64,000 bases of DNA from contig JARHVA010000316.1 of NCBI GenBank assembly GCA_037957365.1, positions 5,222,001-5,286,000 of the forward strand. Direction: 5' to 3'. Shown piece after piece: positions 23,726-33,585 of this stretch. The translations under genes were made by a program, and so were the position numbers. Under the pieces are notes generated by a model. That model saw nothing but the letters and a program-made list of their open reading frames with translations, was not told where the DNA came from and did no database searches. The DNA comes from Torreya grandis (lineage: Eukaryota; Streptophyta; Pinopsida; Cupressales; Taxaceae). Within the stretch, counting starts at the first letter, position 1. Every line of letters begins with the position of its first letter.

Positions 23726-24440
23726 CCAATGTTAGTGCCTAAGAAAGAAGGTGAGTGGAGAATGTGTATAGATTCTAGGGCTATATAAAAGATGATAATT
23801 AGATATATATTTCCTCTCCCCAAGATGGAAGACTTGATGTATTTATTGAGTGGAGAAAGATACTTCTCAAAAATTGATCTCAAAAGTGGATATTATCAGA
23901 TTGTGATCAAATAAGGGGATGAGTGGAAAACCACTTTCAAGACAAATGAGGAGTTGTATGAATGGATGGTTATGCCATTTGGCTTGAAAAATGTACCAAA
24001 TAATTTTATGAGGATTATGAATGAAGTCCTCAAACATTTTATTGGTAAGTTTGGAGCAGTATGCTTGGATGATATTCTTATCTATAGTCCTATTAAGGAG
24101 GAATATCTTCATCATTTGGATATAGTCATGAGAAGGCTACAAGATGAAAGGTTATTAATCAACCTCAAGAAATTTGATTTCATAAAATTAGAACTATTAT
24201 AATTAGGATTTATAATTTCTCAAGGAATGACTAAGATGGACATGGGTAAAGTGAAGGCAATCATGGAGTGGCCAACACCTAGAACTGCTACAGAGGTAAG
24301 GAATTTTCATGGGCTTACAAGTTTCTATAGGAAATTTAATAGAAAATTCAATTTAATTTGTGCTCTAATAATATATAACATTAGAGGAAATAAGAATAAG
24401 TTTATTTATACTAAAAAAGATGAAGGTAATTTTTATTATT
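23590..24440 (+). pseudogene. Reverse transcriptase remnant, right copy
   Basis: After unit 2, RT reads LVPKKEGEWRMCIDSR (stops nearby), FPLPKMEDLM, SKIDLKSGYY, and in the open run 23954-24202 [12 protein letters not shown] followed by [10 protein letters not shown], which keeps both catalytic aspartates (Tyr changed to Cys). The run 24227-24448 continues with EWPTPRTATEVRNFHGL. A stop splits the two runs near 24202. This is the better preserved RT of the two copies. Confidence 0.75.
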
Positions 24441-24870
24441 TGAAGTAAATAATAATAGAGTAATCCATTATAGCACTAAAAGATGTTAACAAGATTTTTC
24501 AGATAGAATGTGATGCAAGTGGAGTGGCAATAGGAGTTGTTTTAAGCCAAGAGAGTAGGCCAAAAGCTTAATTCAGTGAGAGAACCAATGATGCCAAGAG
24601 GAAGTATTCATCACATGACTTGGAATTCTATCTAATGGTGTAGGCATTGAAGAAATGGAGGCATTACTTAATGCTCAAATAATTTATCATCTACAGATAT
24701 AATCATGAACTTCAATTTATCACTAATAAGCCTAAACTAAATTAGATGCACATGAAATGGGTGGAGTATATGTATAATTTTACCTTCACCATCAGGCATA
24801 AGTAAGGATAAATAAATAGGGTAGTAGATGTATTGAGTATAAGAGTCTTGTTAGTGCATGAGATTTAACT
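24440..24870 (+). pseudogene. RNase H remnant, right copy
   Basis: [20 protein letters not shown] is readable from about 24505, keeping the D-A-S start of gypsy RNase H. It is followed by KYSSHDLEFY and a damaged HELQFI block. Several stop codons occur in between, so no long open run remains. Confidence 0.65.
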
Positions 24871-24879
24871 TGAGAGTGT

Positions 24880-25740
24880 TGGTATTGAGTCCCTCAAGGA
24901 AATGTATGAGGATGATGAAGACTTCAAAGAAGCATACAATGCTTGTAAGCATCCAACTACACTAAACAAAGAACCATGGCTAGAATATATCATACAAGAT
25001 GGGTTACTATTCAAAGGTGTGAAACTATGTATACCAAGAAGTTTAATAAGATAGAACTTAATTCAAGAGAAGTATAGTGTGATTATGATAAACCACTTTG
25101 GGATTGATAAGACTTTGAAACAATTCACTAGGCACTATTTTTTGCCTAAGATACAAGCATAAGTGAGAAGATATGTTGAGAGGTGTGAAAATTGTCAAAT
25201 AGTCAAAGGGAAAAGTACAAATGTAGGTTTATATCAACCTCTACCAATAAAAAATATACCTTGGGAATCCATAACATAGACTTTGTGATGGGACTGCCTA
25301 GAATACAAAGAGGTTTTAAATCCATACATGTAGTTGTGGATATATTTTTAAAAATGGCACTTTTAATTCCTTGAAAGACCATAAATGATTCCACCCATGT
25401 GTTAAATATGTTCTTTAAGGATGTATTAATACTTCATGGATTGCCACAAAATATTATATTTAACAGAGATATTAAATTCCTATGCCACTTTTCGAGGACA
25501 CTATGGAGAAAGCTAGTCAAAAATCTAAGTTTTAGTTTAGATTACCACCCTAAAATAGATGGTCAAACTAAGGTGGTTAATAGGAGTATAGGGAACTTAT
25601 TTAGGTTTCCATCTAAAGATAATCCTAAGTAGTGGTATAGGCATATAAGATGAAATTTCCTAGTGGTATAGGCATGTCACCAAATTTTAATGTTTCAAAA
25701 TTATACACTTACAAAGAAGGAGAAAAAAGTGAAGACACAA
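24880..25740 (+). pseudogene. Integrase remnant with an internal deletion, right copy
   Basis: Zinc-binding region near 25090-25205 (HFGIDKTL, CENCQ). Core: first Asp kept (IDFVMG, in the open run 25192-25374), second Asp changed to Asn (codon 25462-25464), third residue Lys (QTKVV, 25570-25572) exactly 36 codons later. At 25635 about 395 bases present in the left copy (13196-13590) are missing; only the tail of the C-terminal domain remains before NFNVSKLYTYK near 25685. The left copy has the opposite pattern of lost aspartates, so damage accumulated separately except for the shared Lys. Confidence 0.8.
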
Positions 25741-25799
25741 TAGAGGGAATAACTATAATAGGTAAAGATTGGGGAAATAAGTTTCTCAAGTCAAACCAG

Positions 25800-25950
25800 A
25801 TGAATTGGAATGCATCTTAGACAAGAAAGTGTTCAAACAAACTAGGGATAAATACTATTTCAAGTATTTGGTCAAGTCGAAGAAACAACCCATTTAATAT
25901 TCTACATGGATGATATATCATGAAATCAAGAAGCATGAGAGTAATCTAGG
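25800..25950 (+). pseudogene. Chromodomain remnant at the end of integrase
   Basis: A single plus-strand frame reads ELECILDKKVFKQ, YYFKYLVKSKKQPI, then after one TAA, YSTWM. The order ILDKRV, Y..YLVKW.. and ..STW.. is that of plant chromovirus chromodomains, which bind modified histone tails and steer integration into heterochromatin. One aromatic-cage tryptophan (LVKW) is Ser here. This is the evidence for calling the element a chromovirus. Continuing in frame come KKHESNLGEIMDD and, at the LTR border, DYDVGASLL. Confidence 0.7.
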
Positions 25951-26001
25951 AGAAATCATGGATGATATTACTTTAGTCTTTTTCTCTTTCCCATGGGATT
26001 A

Positions 26002-27277
26002 TGATGTAGGAGCTTCACTCTTAGGCCTATATCCTTGGAAATTTTGGTTTTACATGTCAATTATAGTTTGTTTTGTGGTCTAATTGATCTTAGAATTTCT
26101 TTAAAAACTTTTATATTTTATTTTCTTTTTGTTTGTTTTAGCTTTAGGTGTTCAAAATTTTAAATTTGGTTTTTCTCACCAAAATTGACTTTTTAAAATT
26201 TTTGAACTTGTGTGGATTAGTTTAGAAGATTTAGGTGTGGTTGGAGGAGTGTTTCAGTTGTGAGATTATTAGGGTGAAATCTTAAATAGGCCATGTGTCT
26301 TAAGTCATGAGTTTAAGAACTATGGATTTTGATGTATGTTTTAAACACTTTTGTTATCATTATAATGACCATTTGAGGATCCAAAAAATATTAGAGAAAT
26401 TCTAGGAAACATAAAATGTATGTTATTTTTGGTAATCATCATCATTATAATGTGTATGAGATCAAGATACAAGAATATCAATAATAATTTCCTCATTTTG
26501 AAGACAAAAAGGTAGTAGACCCTATTTTTCTTGTGTGTTAGTAATACAGATGACTGTGTATGTTTGAATACTAAAGAAATAACTATCAAGAATACAATTT
26601 GATGCCCATTGTATCCTGGTAAGTTTGTTAAATGAATTTTGAAAGTCATTATTACTTCTTTTTAGTTGTTTTCATAAGTATTTTGTGGATAAATGACACA
26701 TACCCTATAGGTGACTATGTATTCACACTTAATCAGTATTATATTTTTGTCAAAGTGAGTAATAGAGGTTCTTTCAAAGGATTTTCACATTAAATCATGT
26801 GTGGAAGTTGAATACATACTTGTTTCAACTTTCAAAGTGGTTAGAAACTCATTTGAAAACTTAAATCTTTCATTTACTCCTCAGGTTTAGCGTACATAGT
26901 TATAACCTTGTATTAGGGTTTCTATACAAAATATTACTTTAAATGAGTTGACACTATATAAAATTCATAAAATTTGGTGATTAGTTGGGGAAAAAGGTAA
27001 TATAATATATTTTGTATGTTTAGAGGGAAGGGATACTTATTTGGAGATTGACATAGGATAGAAAAGTTGTTTCTAAGTGGAGTGGGATCAAGAAACTTAT
27101 TAGAGGGAAGGTAATCAATAGAGGGTACTCAAAAAGTACCTTAGATTATAAATATAAATCCTCTTTTATGCATACATTCATAAAATGTGAAAATAAGTCT
27201 ATTAGGAAGTGTAGAAATTTATACTAATTGACAACAATTTGGGAGGTTGAATTTTTTATTTATTATCCTCTGCATCA
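26002..27277 (+). repeat. Chromovirus 3' LTR (uninterrupted)
   Basis: 1,276 bases, TGATGTAGG to TGCATCA, aligning with both split 5' LTRs. It carries the empty site of the nested element near 26370 (ATTTGAGGATCC). The polyprotein frame runs through the LTR border: DYDVGASLLG straddles 26002, and the 5' LTRs start with the same GASLLGL reading. The ancestral stop codon therefore probably lay inside the LTR. Confidence 0.85.
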
Positions 27278-28640
27278 GGCCCATTATTAGAGCCCCTTGT
27301 ACTATTGCTCTTGATCCACCATCCAAAAGTTATGTTAGGTCCTCAATTGCATCTATATCAATTATCCCACCTCCAAGTCAACCACTCCAATTAGAACCTC
27401 AAAAAAATATCTTTTGCCCGTTTACATCAAGGTAATCCTATGGCCCTACATCGACACCTGTAATATGAGGTAAACATCCTCCAAAGTTATCATGGCCTCC
27501 TTGATTGATAAATGTAATTTCAAGGTCTTTGAATGCCACCTCTCCACTAGTGCTATCAAATAGACCTTATCTACTCGAATCACTAGCAATCATTCCAAGT
27601 GATATAGCTCCACTACCTCTAAGATGCCTACAAGCTTGTTCATCTATATATCTTGACATTGGATAACTTGTAATCATTGATCTCAAGTGATAATCACCTC
27701 AACTTTATCTTTTAATTTAAAAACATTGAATAGAGTTAATTATTTTTCCTTTCAGTAATCCAATCTACCTAAGTTCTTCTAATTTTGGGGCCTAGACTAA
27801 TCATCTATGGGACCCACTCTCTCTTCTTCTAATTTTGGCCCTAGATTAATCTCTTATGAGCCCTATTATCCCTTATTCTAGTGACCTTGAAATTTTCTTG
27901 ACTATCACAGTATTTTACATGGTGATTTCACCATTTAGCATGGTGATTTCACCATTTAGCATGGTGTTATCATCATTTTTATCACTCCTATTGATATGTA
28001 GGGCATTCTCATTGATTCACAAGAGGACTATTATTAGTGACATCATCATTTAACCTAGAAAAACTATAATTTGACCATTTATTTCCACTAGAATCTATGA
28101 GACTGCTGATGTATTGATGATCTCTATATTTTGACTTGTGAACCTGTAAAGGACCTGGAAATCCCACTGATCTCAATGGTAAATTTTCCATTATTGAGGG
28201 TGACTTCACCATTTAAAAATTTGGGTAGATGGATTTATCTTTTAAACAACCTACTTCTACATTATAATTAATGGCATAAATACGAAATTAATTACCAAAA
28301 AAGGGTACTTACTGATGTTTTACTCCTTGGTGGTCTCTGGTACTCCAAAACATGTTTGTCTAGGTGCCATTGGTAAGGGATATTTACCATTTTTTTAGCT
28401 CTCTCTCACAAAAATATAAGAGCTTTAGATTGTTATAGCCAAGGTTACAAATAAATAGTTTTCACCCCCTAGGAGTCAAATTATAGTAAATGTTTCAAAA
28501 TTTTCACCCCTAGGCCTATAATTACCCCCTTTATCTTTATTGGGCTATCATTTGAGCCCCGTTTATCCATTTTTCATCCCATTATATTTTAATTGCTCCA
28601 TTTTCAACCTCATTTGATAAATTAATGTGATTATTCTTCT
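27278..28640. other. Right flank of the chromovirus, no gene recognised
   Basis: Begins with GGCCC, the target repeat. It should be the continuation of the flank units at 4150 and 16614. Short open runs on the plus strand (27247-27435, 27856-28053) do not match a family I know. It contains a 21-base tandem repeat at 27918-27969. Confidence 0.5.
27918..27969 (+). repeat. 21-base tandem repeat
   Basis: CATGGTGATTTCACCATTTA-type unit, two exact copies and a partial third. Being a multiple of three it gives MVISPFS repeats in one frame, but no gene context supports translation. Confidence 0.8.
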
Positions 28641-28934
28641 TCTGATCGAGGGTTAATCAGTCAATTTTTTAAATTTTTCTATTCTCCCTTTAGTTGGAGA
28701 AAGTTATCTCTATGAGGTTTATTTTTGATATTTATCTTGTACTCTTGTTTATAATATTATAGAGAACTTCTTGGTGGACGTAGCCCACATTGGGTGAACC
28801 ATGATATATCAGTGTTATGTGTGTACTTTCTTAGATCTGAATTTTATTTCATGTCTCTACTACTATGATTTTGAGGAATGAATTTTGTGTTTCATGTTAT
28901 TTCATAATTATTTCTTAATCACTTATTCATAACA
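28640..28934 (+). repeat. Copia 5' LTR, 3' part only
   Basis: About 28690-28934 aligns with 33338-33585, ending TTCATAACA. The promoter-bearing first 400 bases of the LTR are absent, so the element lost its own 5' promoter. Confidence 0.7.
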
Positions 28935-28936
28935 AC

Positions 28937-28948
28937 TTGTATCAGAGC
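28937..28948 (+). other. Copia primer binding site
   Basis: TTGTATCAGAGC, one mismatch from the initiator methionine tRNA complement TGGTATCAGAGC, two bases after the LTR. Confidence 0.8.
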
Positions 28949-29015
28949 TAGCTTTACTAGTTTTGCTAAAGTGGTGAATCATAGGGAAATAAATATATTA
29001 GCTTGAGTGGGAGTT

Positions 29016-29790
29016 ATGGTAGGTAATGGCAGATCTAGAGTTAAAAAATTCAATGGGTAAAATTTTGGATTCTGAAAGATGAAGATGGAGGATTACTTAT
29101 TTAGAATGATTTTCAATGCCTCTGGATGGGGAAAGTAGGATAACCTTCAAGTATGAAGCAGGTAGATTAAAATTTTCTTGATAGGAAAGCATTGGGAGCC
29201 ATACAATTGTGCCTTGCATCTTTGGTTGCCTTAAATATTTTAGAGGAGATGACCACATTTGGTCTAATGAAGAAATTAGTGGAGTTATATGAAAAAACCT
29301 CTACCTCTAATAAAATATTTTTGATGAAAAGGTTATTTAATATTAAAATGTCCAAAAATGGTTTTGTAGTTGATCATTTGAATAATTTTAATATGGTTAT
29401 TAGTATGCCAACTTTTATTACTATTAAATTTGAAGATGAAGTTAAGGATTTATTGATTTTATGCTCCTTACTTGATAATTAGGATATCTTGGTTATGGCT
29501 GTGAGTAATGCCATCCCTGATAAGGGAAGTTTAAAGTTTGATGTTATAGGTGTGATTCTTAGAAAGGAAATGTGAAGGAAAATCATCACAGAATCATCTT
29601 TAGGGAATGGTTTAATGGTGGAGACTAGAGGGAGATAAAAAGACATAAGTAAAGGAAACCATGGAAAGTAAAAGGGTTGAGGAAGATTTAAATCTAGAGC
29701 CAAGACGGTGTGCTAGCACTATGGGAAATGTGGACACAAAAAGAAGGAATGTTGGGAACTTCGAGACAAGAAGACTAAATATGATGAGAC
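29016..29790 (+). pseudogene. Copia gag remnant
   Basis: The ATG at 29016 leads to KFNGK. The open run 29192-29482 reads ALGAIQLCLASLVALNILEE, KLVELYEK, LFNIKMSKN and DHLNNFN, the copia-type gag domain (retrotran_gag_2 / UBN2). A zinc knuckle near 29710-29755 reads HYGKCGHKKKECW: first Cys, His and last Cys are kept, the second Cys is Tyr, and a TAG stands after the first Cys. Structural RNA-packaging protein; inactive here. Confidence 0.8.
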
Positions 29791-29859
29791 CAAGGAGGTA
29801 AATATGACAATAGGTACTATTAGTTAAGATGATTTAATTCTTTCCTTGGATAATGTTTC

Positions 29860-30080
29860 TAAATCTTAGGTATTACATTCAAGGGCTTCTTTTTATGCCA
29901 CCCCACATAGGCATTATTTTACCGATTATGTTTAAGGATATTTTGGACATGTTTATCTTGGTGATGATGAACCATGCAGTATAGTAGGGAAAGGTTGTGT
30001 TTAGGTGAATATGTATAATGGGAACACATGGATACTAAAGGATGTTAGACATGCATAGTTAAGGTAGAATTTAATATCAT
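29860..30080 (+). pseudogene. Copia protease remnant
   Basis: At 29876-29890 the frame reads HSRASFYATPHR where copia proteases have D-S-G-A-S-x-H-A-T; both the catalytic Asp and the Gly are changed by single substitutions. The downstream block VYLGDDEPCSIVGKG is typical of plant copia proteases. The domain would mature Gag-Pol. Confidence 0.7.
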
Positions 30081-30088
30081 ATAGGTAG

Positions 30089-31032
30089 TTGGATAGTGAG
30101 GGCTATTATGTGTTGTTTAAAATAGACTATTGGAAAGTTACCAAGGGTGATCTTATGGTTGTGAGAGGTAAGAAAGTTGGCACTTTGTATTTGACTTGTA
30201 GTGATGATAATTGTAATTTATTTACTCCAGATGGAGATGAAACTTTGTGGCACTATAGGCTCGATCATATGAGATAGAAGGGCATGGAGATCTTGAAAGA
30301 CAAGTTAGCTAAATTGATTAGGTTAATTTAGACTTCAATTATTATTACGTGTACAAGAAGTAGAAGTAAATTATGTTCCTGAGGGTTGGACATATAAATA
30401 AGGATAATAAGTTGGAGTTGGTTCACTCAGATTTATGGGGGCCAACTTAGGTATCTTCTATCAGAGGTTCAAATTATTATGTTACATTTATTGATGATGT
30501 AACTAGAAAAGTTTGGGTTTATTGTATTAAGAAGAAATTTAACGTATTTAAAACATTCAAGAGATGGAAAGCTTTGGTTGAGAATGAAACAATTATCAAG
30601 TTGAAATGTCTCAGGTCAGATAATGGAGGCGAGAATTGTAGAAAAGCAATTGATGATTATTGTTCACAGAATGGAATTTGTAGTAAAAGGATGATTCTAG
30701 GGATGCCACAAGATAATGGAGTGTCAGAGAGGATGAATAAGATAATCATGGAGCTTCCTAGGATCATGAAATTGCATGTAGAGCTACCCCTAATGTTTTT
30801 GGTAGAAGTAGTTAGCATAGTGGTATATCTAATTAATAGAGGACCTTCAGTGCCTTTGGATGGAGGCATACCTGAGGAATCTTGGTCTGGTAAGAAATTT
30901 AATTATTATTTTCTTAGGGTCTTTGGATGTGAAGCACTTGTTCATGTTTTCAAGAAACATTGGACCAAGTTAGAGGGTAAGTTTGAGAGATGCACTTTAA
31001 TTAGTTATGGTGAGGATGACTTTGGTTTTTAA
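30089..31032 (+). pseudogene. Copia integrase remnant (GAG-pre-integrase plus core)
   Basis: The run 30089-30277 carries the pre-integrase zinc region (GTLYLT, LWHYRLDHM; the matching cysteines near 30350 are out of frame). The core follows: first Asp in FIDDVTR (codon 30493-30495), second in LRSDNGG (30619-30621), and Glu in NGVSERMN (30727-30729) exactly 36 codons later, so the DX35E triad is intact. The long open run 30574-31032 ends in VFGCEALVHV. A stop at about 31030 breaks the link to RT. Of all the integrases here this is the only one with all catalytic residues. Confidence 0.85.
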
Positions 31033-31309
31033 GTTTAGAGTCTTAGAGACAAAAAAATATTCTGATCTAGGGATGTTGTCTTTAAAGAAAAAGTCATGTA
31101 TAAGGATTAGTTTTAGGAACAAGAAAAAAAAAGAGTACACAGTGTTAGATGATATTATGAATGGTAAGGTGTCTAAGGAGATAGTTTAAGAACCTTCTAC
31201 ATAGGAACCCCAAACTCCTGTAGTAAGAAGGTCTTCTAGGGTAACAAAATCTCCTAAACATTTTTTCCCATCTTTGAGTTATTTTTTACTTACTAACAAT
31301 GGAGAACTA

Positions 31310-32335
31310 AAATGTTTTGAGGAAGCAATGTAGACAAATGTTAGGAAGAAATGGGAGCAAGCCATGGAAGAGGAACATAGTTGTCTCATAGAGAACTAGA
31401 CATGGAATTTGGTGAAGCTACCTAAGGGTAAGAGAGAATTGTAGAATAAGTTAATATACAAAATCAAAGAAGAGGATAGAGGAAGGAAAAGATACAATGC
31501 CTAGTTGGTGGTGAAGAGGTTTGTATATAAGAAAGGTATTGATGATTTTGATGAGATATTTTATCTTGTTGTTAAGATGACTTCTATTAGAACTATGCTT
31601 GGTATAGTTGTAGTAGAGGATTTGCAGTTAGAAAAATTAGGTGTGAAGATTGAATTTATTCATGGTGATTTTGAGGAGGAATTATTTATGGAGAAACCAT
31701 GGGGTTATGAGGTATAAGGAAAGGACAAATTGGTGTGTAGACTAAAGAAGAGATTGTATAGCTTGAAATAAGCTCCATGACAATGGTATAAGAAGTTTGA
31801 TAGTTTTATGTTGGAATAGGGTTACTCTAGGTGTCATTCTGACCATTGTGTGTATTTTAAGAGATTTGAGGATGGTAATTATATTATCCTATGCTTGTAT
31901 GTAGATGACATGTTGGTTGCAAGAAAGAACATGCAATAGATTCCAGTACTCAAAAAGCAGCTTGGTGATTCTTTTTCTATGAAGGATTTGGGTGTAGTGA
32001 AGTAAATCATTGGTTTGAGGATAACTTGGGATAAGAAGGAGAGAAAGCTAATCTTATCCCAAGAAGATTAAGTCAATAAATTTTTGGACAGGTTTAGAAT
32101 GTAGGATGATAAGCCAGTTTGGACTCCTTTGGTAGACCATTTTAGATTATCAAAGGAGCAGTGTCCCAAAATAGAAGAAGAAAAGATAAATATGTCCAAG
32201 GTACCTTACTCATTGATGGTTGGTATCCTGATGTATGCTATGGTTTGTATTAGGCTAGATATTACACATGCAATGGGAGTAGTAAGTAGTTACATGAATA
32301 ATCTAGGTTATGAGCACTAACAAATAGTGAAGTGG
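31310..32335 (+). pseudogene. Copia reverse transcriptase remnant
   Basis: Reads WEQAMEEE near 31350, KRFVYKKGIDDFDEIF (31505 run), then the palm motif LYVDDMLVA with YVDDM at 31898-31912 intact. The run 32129-32320 contains QCPKIEEEK, VPYSLMVGILMYAMVCIRLDI, the conserved end of copia RT. Stops such as TAG for CAG and TAA for CAA split the domain. Confidence 0.85.
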
Positions 32336-32492
32336 ATTCTTTGATATTTAAGAGGAACCATGGGTATAACATTGTGTTTTGGTGGATCAAACAAAACTTT
32401 TCATGGTTATGTGGACGTAAATATGGCTGGGGATGTTGATAGTAGGAGTATGATAGGTTATGTATTTAGGGATACAACAATTAGTTGGATTT

Positions 32493-32536
<44 letters not shown>

Positions 32537-32720
32537 TGTGGATTTATTAACCACAAAGGCTAAGTATGTTGTTATTATAGAGGCTGAAAAAGACATGATT
32601 TGGTTACAAGAGTTACTTAATGAGTTAGGGCATAAGCATGAATCTGGGGGATTACATATTGATAGCTAGAGTTCTATAAATTTAGTCAAGAACTCTTCTT
32701 TCCACTCAATGACAAAGAAC
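32335..32720 (+). pseudogene. Copia RNase H remnant split by (TA)n
   Basis: Upstream half: LCFGGSN, GYVDVNMAGD near 32400-32440. Downstream half: LLTTKAKYVVIIEAEKDMIWLQELL, matching the STTEAEY block of copia RNase H. Between them, at 32494-32532, a run of TA dinucleotides replaces the residues that normally join them. The whole (32460-32669) stays open because TATATA reads Tyr-Ile. Confidence 0.8.
32494..32532. repeat. (TA)n microsatellite inside copia RNase H
   Basis: About 19 TA units, starting CTATATA and ending in TATAGGG. Confidence 0.95.
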
Positions 32721-32889
32721 ATACAGTTATGATATCATTTCATTAGGACAACTTTGGAGGAAAACATGGTGAAGCTAGAGAAGATACATAAGCACCAAAA
32801 TACTATATATATGATGACCAAGGTATTCAAATTGGATAATTTGAGGTTATGCTTATCTTTGGTTGGTCTTTATGAATATCATGGAGGAG

Positions 32890-33585
32890 TGTTAGATTTT
32901 TTTCAATGAGAAACAAATTCCAATTGGGAGATTAATTAATGTGGAACCTGTTTCAACACCCTTAAGGTAAAAATAAAATTACCACATAAATTTTAACATC
33001 TAATTTTTACTTTCACAAATTGTGGGGTATATTTTTGAGTATGTGAACAACTTCCAACATTTGTGACACATTTTATGGAGAAGTGTGTAAGGTGTTGAGA
33101 GAATCAGGGGATTATGTTTATATTGAGTGGTTGTAACCTCCATTATTTTGTGGGGATATGGTTATCTCCATGGTATGGTGCATTTTTCAAGGGATTTTAT
33201 TAAGTATAAATATAGGTGAGGGGAAACGCACTAAGCATTTCATTTTACATCTCATTTTGAGCTTTGTCTTTTCTCTTCAGTCGGTTTGATTGAGTTTAAG
33301 GTGTAGCTTATCATCTCATGAATTTTGGTGTGCATTTGGGTTGGATAAAGTTATCTGTGTGAGAGGTTTCATTTTGAGAGTTGTCTTTTAATCTTGTTTA
33401 TAATATTATATAGATATTCTTGGTGGATGTAGTCCACATTGGGTCAATCATGTTATATCTATATTATGTGTTTATTTACTTAGATCTAAATTTTATCTCA
33501 TATGTCTCTACTACTATGATTTTTAGGAATGAATTCCATGTTGCATGTTATTGCATAATTATTTATTAATCACTTATTCCTAATA
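32890..33585 (+). repeat. Copia 3' LTR
   Basis: Begins TGTTAG right after a short purine tract (ATGGAGGAG) and ends CTAATA; 696 bases. Its last 245 bases match 28690-28934. A TATA-box-like TATAAATATA stands at 33205-33214. Confidence 0.8.
33205..33214 (+). promoter_or_regulatory. TATA box in the copia LTR
   Basis: TATAAATATA about 315 bases into the LTR, followed by a GA-rich stretch, placed as an LTR core promoter would be. The matching part of the 5' LTR is missing. Confidence 0.45.

Larger units (their letters stand above)
16615..27277 (+). mobile_element. Chromovirus (Ty3/gypsy), right copy, with both LTRs
   Basis: Full layout: 5' LTR (16615 to about 20690, split by a nested element), primer site (20694-20707), gag, duplicated knuckle-protease block, RT, RNase H, integrase with a 0.4 kb internal deletion, chromodomain, and 3' LTR (26002-27277). 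GGCCC follows the 3' LTR. The two LTRs differ much more from each other than the left and right 5' LTRs do, so insertion is older than the block duplication. All domains are broken by stops. Confidence 0.85.
28640..33585 (+). mobile_element. Decayed Ty1/copia element
   Basis: Truncated 5' LTR (to 28934), initiator-Met primer site, gag, protease, integrase, RT, RNase H and a full 3' LTR (32890-33585), in the copia order with integrase before RT. The last about 245 bases of the two LTRs align; upstream of about 28640 the 5' LTR is replaced by unrelated sequence. Open runs are short and split by TAG and TGA codons. TA-repeat expansion has entered RNase H. No flanking repeat can be tested because the 5' end is lost. 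Confidence 0.85.

Noticed and set aside
26341..26649. Minus-strand frame conserved in position with 19743-19961 as a small gene
   Set aside because: Both lie in the chromovirus LTR, so positional conservation follows from LTR homology.
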